Source of the DNA: Acanthaster planci
Taxonomy: Eukaryota; Echinodermata; Asteroidea; Valvatida; Acanthasteridae
Direction of reading: 5' to 3'
Assembly (NCBI RefSeq): GCF_001949145.1
Contig: NW_019091384.1
Coordinates: 953,214 to 1,017,213 of the forward strand
DNA: 64,000 bases
Part shown: piece by piece, positions 13,401-22,616 of the stretch
Layout: the number at the start of each line of letters is the position of its first letter
Position numbering within the stretch: the stretch's first letter is position 1
Position numbers and translations under genes: made by a program
The notes under the pieces: model-generated
What the model was told of the DNA's origin: nothing
What the model saw: the letters and a program-made list of their open reading frames with translations, nothing else
Database searches by the model: none

Positions 13401-16400
13401 CTACGGGGGAAATTTCCTTGCACTGTATACAGCATCTGCTCCTCCAAAAGTCTTCATACCTCCTCCTACAGGATCAGGACAGCCAGATCAATGTGGAGGA
13501 GTTTTAAATCAACCAGAGGGTGTTATTTTTTCTCCTTGGTTGCCCGATAACTTGGAGACCAGTATTAGCTGTGTCTGGAACATCACAGTAGCCACCGGTA
13601 AAGTCATTGTACTTAACTTCACAGATTTCAATCTGGATTCTGTTCCAGTCGACAACTGGTGTGATGAGAGCTATGCTTATGTTAAAATAGTTGACCAGAG
13701 TGGTAGTTCCATTTATTGTGGTCAAGAAGCTCCACCCATTTTAGTCTCCTCCTCAAATACAGTTTTAGTGTACTTCAAGAGTGGTTACGGGTACAGCAGG
13801 GGGTTTCGTGCATATTATGAGTCTGTCCAGACAGTCGACAGCAGAGGAATATTTGAAACAAGATCAACAAGCATGCCTCATCAACCCCAGGTGCCTCCAG
13901 TAGCAACTGAACGTTCCTACTCTTGTGGAGGAAATTTAGGTGGACCTAGTGGTATCATTGGGGCTCCTGAATATCATGAAGGATACTGGCTTGAGGTACA
14001 CTGTAGGTGGAATGTAACTGTGAATCCTGGTTGGATCATTGTCTTAAACTTCACGACCTTTAATCTTGACTCCACCCCAGTGGATGGTCAGTGTGATGAA
14101 AGGTATGCTCACATCAAAGTAGTGGATGGGGATACATCCGTGTCCATCTTTTGTGGTCAGAATAAGCCCCGTACAGTAATTTCAATTGGAAGAACCTTGA
14201 TCATCGAGTTCTTCAGCAACTTGGAAATCAACCGTTTCTTTGCAACTTATGCTGCTGTGAAATCAGATGATAAAATGCTTTCTCCCAGGTTTATATCGGC
14301 AGCTCCTTTGAAATCAACAGCACCATCAGTCAGTGAAGGCTTGCCAAAAGAGTCAGTAACACACAGACAGTTCTTTCCTTGTGGTGGTTTCCTGAGTAGA
14401 CCTTCAGGAGAAATATACTCACCAAGATTTAAAGAGCAACCTTTAGAAAAGAGGGTCAGTTGCCAGTGGAACATCACAGTGTCTGAACAGTGGATCATTG
14501 TCCTTAATTTCACTTACTTTGATCTAGATTCGGTGCCCATGATTGGCAACATGTGTGATGAAAGGTACGACCATGTCAGCATTGCTGATGGTGAAGGTGA
14601 AGGCAGGGCTTCTACTCAACTGTTCTGTGGCCAAAATAACCCAGGTGTCTTTGTGTCCTCCACCAACAAACTGATTATTACATTCCTGACCTATTTTGGC
14701 TATGGCAGAGGGTTCAGTGCTTCTTACAGCCGTGTGAGGCCAGAGAGTTCAATCATTGCTACAGTGCATCCTCCAAGAGTAGTCAGTGCATCAGCAGATG
14801 TGCCGTCAACATCCCTGCAGCCCGAACCTCCATATGAATGTGGTGGAAATCTCATTGGACCGAATGGAGCAATCCAATCACCGAATATTCCTGAGGAATA
14901 TGTGTCCAGTGTAACATGCACATGGAACATCACTGTCCAGCTTGGTTCAATCATCGAACTAAGTTTTGTGACATTCATGCTAGATTCTGTTCCCATTAAT
15001 AATCAGTGTGACCTGAGGTATGCCCATATGAACATATTTGATGGTAAGAGGGAAGCTGTCCATGCAAAACATGTATACTGTGGCCAAGACCTACCCGGAA
15101 TCTTCTTTTCGTCCTCCAATACAATGACAGTGGAATTTGTAAGTAATTATGGGCATGGTGGAGAGTTCTACTTAAGTTACATGTCTTCCAAAGCAGGCAG
15201 TCAGTTGTTGGATCCCAGATTGTTACCAGTATCCTCCCATCCATTCAGCACCCAAGAACCTAGTCAGTTAATGGTAACTGAGAAACCAACCAAACTTTGT
15301 GGTGGAACTCTCAATTCCCCGCATGGTGTAATTCAATTTCCGAACATTTTTGCTGGATTCCAGGGTCAGGCGATAAACTGTCATTGGACAATAAGAGTAC
15401 AAAGTGGCAAGGTGATTGCTCTGGATTTTACCTTCTTTAATCTTGATTCTGTGCCGGTTAATAACCTGTGTGATGAGATGTATGCCAATGTCAAGGTCAT
15501 CGATGGTGAAGATGCCAGGTCTTCATTCAAAGTGTTCTGCGGCCAAGATCTACCACCAAGTTTTGTCTCTTCTATGAATACCCTTGTCATTATTTTTAAT
15601 GATTTGCAAGGCTATAGTGAAGGTTTTCGTGCTCAGTACAGCTCTGTGACTGCAACTGTTCCTATTTCACCGTCACTTAATCGTCAGTTGTTGACACCAA
15701 TGACACAAACGGATGCATCTCAAACTTCTTGTAATAGTATTCTCAAAGAAACTAGTGGGGTGTTTTCGTCCCCAGATTATCCAAATATGTACCCTGCTGA
15801 CACTTTTTGTTCATGGATCATCACAACAGCTGACAACTCTCGCTTTATTGCTCTGAAGTTTTTGGACTTTGACGTTGACAATCCTATGCTGGAACAGGAT
15901 TGCTCTACCCACTACTCGTATGTTGTAGTCCATCACCAAAACTTGAGTGGCAGAGAAGAATCCCACCTTTTCTGTGGCAGCCACCAGCCCGAAATCATTA
16001 CACCAAGAGCTCATCAGCTCATAGTGGAGTTTTACAGCAATTTGGGAATAGGTCATGGGTTTCAAGCTGCCTATCAAATGTACAATCAATCTGAAGATGG
16101 CTTACAGCTAGATTGGTCACGTCTCATCGAAGGGCCACGTGATGGTGTGACAACACCTGTCCTGTCTCTGTCATCTACTGCAATTGATGGGGGATACTCA
16201 GAAATGTCAGCTCCCAGAGGAATTGTCACTTCTCCTAATTATCCAGAACAGTTTCCTCAGGGCTTTTACAAAACCTGGATCATTAGACCTAGTGAGGGAA
16301 CATATGTTACTCTAGCATTTGAAGATGTTGACTTCGATGTCCAAACAGATGACAGCTATTGCAGTACACTAGACACTCATGTGGTGCTTACCATCTACAG

Positions 16401-18084
16401 TTTAGAAGATGAAAGATCAGATATAATTATTTGTCAAAATGTTCTGTCTGAAGGGGTAATTTCATATGGTGGGCTAAAGTTGGAGTTCCGTAGCTTCTTT
16501 GGTGTAGGTCGGGGATTTAAAGCAAGATACGCATCTGGAATGCTTAATGGTGACGAAGGAGAGGACGTAGAATCAAAACCAACAACAGTGCCAGGTCTAG
16601 GTGTTACAGATGGAAGAGTTGACATCAAGACTGTGGAATGGTCTTCTGCAATAAAAAGCACTATCACAAATGTAGGAACCCACCCTGGAGAAAGCTCTTG
16701 TGATGAGCTACTTAGCAATACTGAAGGAATCATTGGTTCCCCGAACTTCCCTCTGAGCATGCCCCAAGACACTGAGTGTTCTTGGACCATACTCCTTCCC
16801 GGAAATCAGGGCATCCAGCTGGAGTTTCTTGACTTTGCTTTGGATGACCAGAGTGAGCTTGATTCAGCCACTTGTAGACAAGACTCGGCATCGGTCAGCG
16901 TAGTTATGGATGGCAATTTATACAAGTTCTGTGGCAATACTGTCCCTTCTCCCATGACCTCCTCAGGTAATACTGTCGGCATTGTTTTCAAGTCAAAATC
17001 TGGTAAAGGTGCCGGCTTTAGAATGCATTATGTAGATGCCAGTCTTAGATCGACTGCCAGTGACCAGCCTCGAGGAGGCACAGATGCTGCCACTACATTA
17101 AGTATTCCAGGGAGGAGAGCTTCAGTGCCTACAAATTTACCAACTGCTTCATCACCTACTCAAGCTACAGAAGGTGAAACTAACTCAAAAAGCAATGGAG
17201 TAACACCTCTTTCAATTACTTCCCTTAATGTGTCAGCCCCTGAAAGTGACCATAGTGATGTTGAGGTGCGATTCTTGGGGAATGATGCTATTACTGACAC
17301 ACCTGATGATGTTGGAAAAGATAACTTCACAAGGCCTGGCAGGGAACGTGTCAATGTACCAGTTTCGCCTCCACCGGAGCCTGCCACTGTACCGGCATCA
17401 CCAACTCCCCAGCAAGATTTTGAATTTGGTGCAGTGGCAACGACAGGATTGGACCAGACAGTCAGTGAAGAAATGAGTGTCTTGTTGCCAAGACACACAG
17501 ACCAACCAAAAGTGACAGGCATGGGAAGCACTGATCCAGGAGCAGCTGGTAAATTTCACTTTGCAGTTAATTCATTGCTTTCAAGGTTCATCAATTTAAC
17601 AGTTTCACCTTGCACACCATACCTGTGACATGAGAGTCATTATTATGTTGCATAATATAACGGTATCTGTGCGTAATATGTTCCTCACTGTATTTGTTAA
17701 AAGTATGTATTTTGGCTATTTTCAAACATTGCACAAGAACATAAACTAGCATTCTCACTGATGGATTTTCATTCTGCTTGTCTCATAGATATCACAAATC
17801 ATCAACTTCGCGTCACCACCTACGTCTGTGTTGGTGTAGCTGTTGTCCTCTTTATCATCCTCGTCATCCTCACCAGCATCTGCATCTATAAGAGGAAGCA
17901 GCGCCACGCCTCCAAGTCTATTGTCTTGGGACACACGGAGAAGAGCTACTGGCAGAACTACAAGTCCTGGGCTGCAGATTATTCAGGAGGGCCTGGCAGG
18001 TCATCCAGGGCAGCGACCGCAGGGGACATTGATGAAGAAGGTGAGGAGGCTGAGGACATGCTGAAGCAAGAGCGTCTGGTTTGA
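1302..18084 (+). CDS. Giant CUB-array type I transmembrane protein (5 exons)
   Basis: Proposed CDS: 1302-1451, 2998-3058, 5258-5373, 8542-17548, 17789-18084. All junctions are GT-AG and all phases agree, giving 9,630 nt (3,209 residues including the N gap). Order: signal peptide (about residues 8-27); CUB1 (72-192); Thr/Ser/Gln/Pro-rich linker (about 197-730); CUB domains from about 735 to 2942; Ser/Thr/Pro-rich stalk (2942-3112); one membrane helix (3123-3145); 64-residue cytoplasmic tail rich in Lys/Arg and then Asp/Glu. Visible CUB starts: 5260, about 10396, 10798, 11218 (cut by the gap), 12268, 12688, 13099, 13492, 13924, 14380, 14839, 15298, 15730, about 16185, 16699. CUB domains commonly bind ligands or partner proteins outside the cell, so a surface receptor or adhesion role is likely, but the ligand is unknown. 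It lacks the EGF repeats of cubilin and no one-to-one orthologue is recognised. Confidence 0.85.
2998..3058 (+). CDS. CUB gene exon 2: short linker
   Basis: A 61-nt exon between acceptor cttacag and donor AAAG|GTAAGC. It enters in phase 0 and leaves one base, which joins the GT of exon 3 to give a Gly codon just before the first CUB cysteine. It encodes about 20 polar, basic residues (ending GRLRRGTSK). LRR may be a basic processing site, but that is a guess. Confidence 0.6.
4766..4976 (+). repeat. Degenerate short repeats around 'acgaagaggcggatttgt'
   Basis: Three related copies occur at about 4766-4787, 4847-4867 and 4953-4976, and an inverted relative lies near 5170-5200. All are in CUB gene intron 2. 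Spacing is irregular (about 80 and 105 bp), so this is a loose interspersed repeat rather than a clean tandem array. Confidence 0.35.
5258..5373 (+). CDS. CUB gene exon 3: first half of CUB1
   Basis: A 116-nt exon between ccttcag and CAG|GTACGT. It encodes a classic CUB opening: Cys, then SGYIRSPGFPSSY, then LLCEWTIQVP with the second Cys and the conserved Trp. It leaves in phase 0 and joins exon 4, which supplies the second half of the domain. Confidence 0.8.
8542..17548 (+). CDS. CUB gene exon 4: 9-kb exon with linker and CUB array
   Basis: The exon runs from acceptor tttttccag to donor CAGCTG|GTAAAT, 9,007 nt with the N gap. It starts with the second half of CUB1 (two cysteines, FCSPSPNSG). 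About 530 residues rich in Thr, Ser, Gln and Pro follow, plausibly O-glycosylated. Then come 14 visible CUB domains, most with the pattern CGG...SPN..P, C.WNIT, VLNFT.F.LDS, CDERYAHVK, FCGQ..PP.fvSS.N and GyG.GF.A.Y. Most carry an NIT sequon after the second Cys. The ATG at 8473, upstream of the acceptor, is intronic in this model. Confidence 0.9.
11332..12236. other. Assembly gap (905 N) inside the CUB array
   Basis: All bases are N. The sequence breaks in the middle of a CUB domain (after APVGQ) and resumes in the linker before another. Flanking CUB pairs are nearly identical at DNA level, so the gap probably marks an unresolved recent tandem duplication. Confidence 0.95.
17789..18084 (+). 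CDS. CUB gene exon 5: membrane helix and tail
   Basis: Acceptor tctcatag; phase 1 in, where G + AT gives Asp. A 23-residue helix (YVCVGVAVVLFIILVILTSI, then CIY) is followed by a basic stop-transfer (KRKQR). The tail has tyrosines (SYWQNYKSW, DYSGG), an acidic run (DIDEEGEEAED) and ends QERLV before the TGA at 18082-18084. The helix and tail fix the protein as type I, single pass. Confidence 0.85.
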
Positions 18085-18197
18085 GGAGCTCCTGTATGAT
18101 TTAATTCTGTGACTGGGTGAGGCCTTTGTTAAGATCAGAGGTTACTGTCTAATGTTTCATATGGCATTGAATGTTACCATATGGCCTGTATATGTTT

Positions 18198-18372
18198 GCA
18201 GTAGTGTAACTAGGGTGAACTTTCTGGGAGGCACCTGTAGTGTTTTCACAGTTTTTAAAGGGTGGGTGTGGAAGCACATGGACTCTAGTTTATGCGTGGA
18301 TGGTGTACATTTCAAATGGGGGGTGGGGTTGCACATGTCCGCCCTTAGGCCCCCTCCTAGTTATGCCACTGC
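18198..18372. repeat. MITE-like element with GCAGTGGCATAACTAGG-type ends
   Basis: gcagtagtgtaactagg at 18198-18214 and cctagttatgccactgc at 18356-18372 are inverted repeats differing at about three positions. The 140 bases between are non-coding. It lies just after the CUB stop codon, so it is likely transcribed in the 3' UTR. Confidence 0.55.
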
Positions 18373-19120
18373 ATGTGTGCAGTCTTTATTTCAGCATTGT
18401 CATTAGTGATGTGTATGACTTGTCTATTATTGTATATGTCTCATTTAGCATTGTCATTTAGCCAAATGAGTATGATGTCCAGGAATGCGCTTGCATAGCC
18501 TCAAAATAGTGCCATTCACATGCCAGACTTGAATTTAATTTGAAGTGTGCAAGCTACTTCAGAGGCCCTGTCACTGTTTAGAAAAAGCCTCCACCTTGCA
18601 CAAGGAAACCAAGTGATTCCCCTAGATTCCCATATAAATCCTGACAAAACCCTTTCAGTGTATTATTGAGTTTTGACAGTCTTGAACATATTCAAGGTAT
18701 TATTACATGTATAATGCATAGATTCTGTACCCCTACAGCCAGAGAGTCCATTTTAGTGTGTAATAAGAATACAAAACGTGCATTATCTGGATTCCCTCTG
18801 TCTCAACTTAAGAAATAATGGATAAAAATTGTCTCTACCACCACTATCACTATTCAGTTTTTATATGGCAAGATTCTGCATTAAAAACTAACCACTTTCT
18901 GTGTCTTATTAGCTATGTATTCAGAAGTTTGGCTGTTTAAATAACTTATATTAGTTATGAGAACTGAATGTACTTTACTTCTGTCACGAACCTGAATCAG
19001 GTACAAGTATTGTACACACAGATTATTTTGGGAAGTATTTATTAAACATTGTTTACAATTTATATTTATAAAATGTTTAAGACTGATAATTTCTTAATGA
19101 AAACTACCAAGGTAGTTGTT

Positions 19121-19130
19121 AATAAATAAA
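19121..19130 (+). promoter_or_regulatory. Candidate polyadenylation signals
   Basis: Two overlapping AATAAA hexamers lie about 1.04 kb after the CUB gene stop. This is the first canonical signal I found downstream of it. Confidence 0.4.
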
Positions 19131-20250
19131 TATTTTTGAGAGAATTTCCTCGTAATTAGATTGAAATTTTCCTGAATTTAGGAAGTTTTCAAAGGAAGAT
19201 GGAAGAAATGAAAATGATTGGTATTATTAAGCTGTGAGTTAAAGGAACTGCCTGTCAGTGATGGGAAATAGTCCTCGGAAATGTTGGAACTTTTCAGATT
19301 GATTGCAATGACTCATAATCTATATGATTAGTTTACTGTCTACTTTTCTTTGGCAGAAAAAATCTGGAATAATTTTGATGAGGATGCGGTACTTTTGTCC
19401 ATGTGTTTATTTGCAAGAAATTGTAATGTTTATAAATAAATGGAGGAATCTGATAGCGATATTTAAATCTGATATCTGCTAGTGCCAGCTTCTCCATGGG
19501 AAGAAATATGGTTTTTTTTTCTTCAGCGAATCTGACTTGCTTTAAGGGACATCCCATGAAAATATTTAGAATGCCTGTACTGTGTTTTGTTTGATGTAGC
19601 AGAGGGAGACTGTGGATTTAAAGCGTCCTTATTCATATAGGAAGCTTTTCCCGAAACGATTAATATTAGTGTCAATCAAACTGAGAAAGTAAATGAGGTT
19701 AAATATTGTTTGAAAAAAAAAAGAGTGTAGACGGTTAAACAAAAAATAGCTTAGTTGGGTATGGTATAGGTTCATTGGGGTAAGTGATACCCTTTTGTAA
19801 AATGTCTTCTTTTCGTTTGGATGAACTTGTAGGTATTTTGATGCATCATACTTCCTAGCAAAAGCCTCACTCCACCTTAATTAGCTTCGACTCCTTTAGT
19901 TTAATAATTGTCAAAAATGAAGAATTAATCACACAGAGTTTAGTTTCTTATGCATTTTGTGATAAAAGAACATTAAAAGAAAAACAATTGTAAACTACTG
20001 TCTGGTTAAATTTTTATGCCTTTCTGTTATTAACGATGATATAGAATTACCTAGAACTTAAAATTCTTTGTGTGCTCTAAACCAAATGAATGCATGTAAT
20101 AGATGTCCAAATTTTCATAAATATGTGTGCGTAGTACACTTAAAAACTCTGCTATTTTGTTTTATGATGACAAATTAAGTATGTAATGTTCGTTTTAGTT
20201 ACAGTTGCAATCATCTTTAATAAAGTAAGTCAATCTTTTTGGTTTTTGTC

Positions 20251-22130
20251 TTTTTTCTGTTTAAAACTTTATGCCAGCTGGAAATTGTAAGATTTAAGAA
20301 AAATTAGAATGTGCCATTTCCTGAATTGCCATCCCTTACCATGAAAACATGGCTGCCAAGCCGATCTCTGAAAAATGTGGTGCTTGTAATTAAGGTACGT
20401 TTTGGAAGTTCATCGGAAGAAAGGTGGCCGACCACTTCGCTTTGCTCTAATTTTAATCAGTGAAGTGTGCTTTGAATCGGCTGTACTAAATATTGTTTAA
20501 ATCTCAGCCCCGATTGCAGTTAACAAATTAGACAATTCATAGAAAATACGGTTTAGATATTTTGAATTAGACAAACAAGAGGTGGAGTTGATTTGATCTC
20601 GGTCTGTCCTCCTTTTTATGAGGCTGGTTACTTTTTTTTTTTTAGTTTTGTTTGTTTGCTGTCTTGGCACACCTGTGACGGTAAGTATAGATGTACTTAC
20701 AGAAACAGTTGCTAGCTATCTTCCACCGATCGTAAAAATTTACTATATGCACCGAGTCAAAAGAAAGCTGAAAGGTGACGTCTGTTTCTGTTCAGAAATG
20801 AAAGCTTTTTAGGGGATAAAATGTTCACATTTCGTTGTCGAACATTTTGACCAGGTTTGGGCAGGGAACAAGGCGCTTCGTAGGTGTCGCATGAAAACAG
20901 CTTTCAATTTTTGAGTTGTGATAGTTTGGTGTATCAAGATTGATTTGTTTCAAGAAATATCAGCCAGTTCATTAAAAGTGGTAAGGGGGTGGAAAACTGC
21001 ATTTAAATACGAATGAACGATGTAGAAATCAATGTTTCATCGTCGAATCTACTTGTTTATTTGCAATCTCGTACTTCTACTTGGGTACAAGTATGACATC
21101 CTGTGATATTGATTAAATTGATACTGTTCTGTGACTTATGAATCCCAGTGTGTTTTGTTTTTGTACTTTTTAACAGTTTTTAATATGAATTTGGACAAAG
21201 GACTACTTATGTACCGGGAAAACCTTTTATTCAATAACATTTATCAATGTGAAAATGTTTAAGGAAACAGTTTCAGACCTTGGGTATTTACCGAGTTGTG
21301 CAAATGAAAATTTAGATTCACATATATAAGTTAATCTTTTGCCAGTTCATTTGAAAATTTAATGACAACTATCGTTAGCTGGCTCGTGTTGAGATAAGAC
21401 GAGGCTATCGGATCGAGTGTGTCAGGACTTATTCAACTTTCAGAGTCGATGGGGTCTTGTCATGTGCGTTGTAGCGACGCCTCCTGCCAAAGAACAAAAT
21501 TGAAGGTTAATTGCCTCATGATTTCTTTTACCGCTGCCATGTCATTTTTCTCCGCATGAAAAAAGCGCAGGAGATAAAGCATCTCGGTTGACACAAGAAT
21601 AATTTTACATGATAAAAGGAGCAAAGTGTTTCTGGATTCCCTGGACTTTCCCGATATAATTTTCGCCGGCGCCCCATGCTCCAATATAACACTTGCAAGG
21701 AGATGGGGTACCAACTTCTGTGTATCCTCCCACAATGCATCAGAATGACCACCGGTAGACTTACCATCGAGAACCTCGGGACATCTTGTCACCAGAAAAG
21801 GGGTCAGCTTTGTTTTCTGTATTTACAGCTTGCCCTTATAAAAGCGAAAAATAAAACAAAAAGATTAAGACGACTTAAAGAGCAGCATAGAATAGGCCTT
21901 TTTTGACTTATGGGGGACACATTTAAAAACTCAAAATCCAGCCAAAATCATCCAAGGTGAAGACGACTGAAACTGTAATGTGTGATTATAGTCAAACCAG
22001 GGTGACTGGAAATTCGACAGACGAGTAAAAATGGGTAACCTGCGAAATCCATTCAGAAAGATATTTTGAAAAAGATGGCGAGTAAACGGAATTACGAATC
22101 TTTATAAATGTGAAACAATATGCAACGTGT
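20251..22130. other. Intergenic, no gene supported
   Basis: No recognisable gene. Two weak suggestions of exons are described as findings: a signal-peptide-like ORF at 20618 ending near a GTAAGT, and a short minus-strand ATG-to-GTAAGT stretch near 21760-21785. Neither could be extended. Confidence 0.4.
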
Positions 22131-22211
22131 GTCGTGGTGGCCGAGTGGTTAAGGCGTTGGACTTGAAATCCAATGGGGGTACCCGCGCAGGTTCGAGTCC
22201 TGTCCACGACG
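22131..22211 (+). tRNA. tRNA-Ser (UGA anticodon)
   Basis: The acceptor stem pairs GTCGTGG (22131-22137) with CCACGAC (22204-22210), with discriminator G at 22211. The anticodon stem TTGGA/TCCAA encloses a CTTGAAA loop with anticodon TGA at 22164-22166. There is a long variable arm, as expected for a class II serine tRNA. The A box TGGCCGAGTGG (22138-22148) and B box GGTTCGAGTCC (22190-22200) are intact. No intron. A T run follows at once, so it looks functional. Confidence 0.95.
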
Positions 22212-22213
22212 TC

Positions 22214-22221
22214 TTTTTTTT
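22214..22221 (+). terminator. Pol III terminator of tRNA-Ser
   Basis: Eight T residues begin two bases after the tRNA 3' end. This is a standard RNA polymerase III stop. Confidence 0.85.
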
Positions 22222-22224
22222 ATT
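22219..22224 (-). promoter_or_regulatory. Candidate AATAAA for the minus-strand small-protein gene
   Basis: TTTATT on the + strand reads AATAAA on the minus strand, 138 nt after the stop codon at 22362. It overlaps the tRNA terminator, so cleavage would fall inside the tRNA gene. Confidence 0.4.
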
Positions 22225-22361
22225 TTGCCGTCTAAGTGGACTTCTAATTGACGAGGAAACGGCGAGACAAAGTTAATCGACGTGATCGTTTGGAAGAGGT
22301 GCGAAATGAGGCAGTTGTCCACATCAATAAATCGATCGTCTCCTCTAGTACATGTAGGTTG

Positions 22362-22616
22362 CTATATACCTTGAACACCTTTTTCCTGTTTGGTCAAGTT
22401 TTCGTTTTCCTCGGCGCCTGCTGAGATGGCACCTGCTGAGACTGATCCAAGCTCTTTGGCGACATCTTTCTTCGCTTCAGCTGTTCTGGTGTCCTGGGAC
22501 GTTTTGCTGATGTTTGTGTCTAATTTCATACTCTCGCCCTGTAACAAAGCATTTGGTGTGATGACGATCGTTTTTGTTGCTACGCCGACTGGGAGACCGG
22601 CGTTTGGTTTCAAATA
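22362..22616 (-). CDS. Small-protein gene exon 2 (boundary uncertain)
   Basis: 85 codons including the stop. It begins YLKPNAGLPVGVATKTIVIT and ends at TAG (22362-22364). The open frame extends left of the proposed acceptor without an ATG, so another start for this exon, or a further exon between 22617 and 23530, is possible. Confidence 0.45.
   Translation of the reverse strand, partial: YLKPNAGLPVGVATKTIVITPNALLQGESMKLDTNISKTSQDTRTAEAKKDVAKELGSVSAGAISAGAEENENLTKQEKGVQGI

Larger units (their letters stand above)
18085..20250 (+). other. Probable 3' untranslated and downstream region of the CUB gene
   Basis: AT-rich sequence without coding structure. Candidate AATAAA signals are at 19121-19130 (two overlapping), 19435-19440 and 20219-20224. 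A MITE-like element lies at 18198-18372. Which signal is used cannot be told from sequence. Confidence 0.5.

Noticed and set aside
21460-21792. 110-codon minus-strand frame
   Set aside because: Looks moderately protein-like but has no recognisable domain and no confirming splice partner; kept out of the gene list.
21992-22207. Minus-strand frame of 71 codons over the tRNA
   Set aside because: It is the antisense of tRNA-Ser; such frames (DRTRTCAGTPIGFQVQRLN) are a usual artefact.
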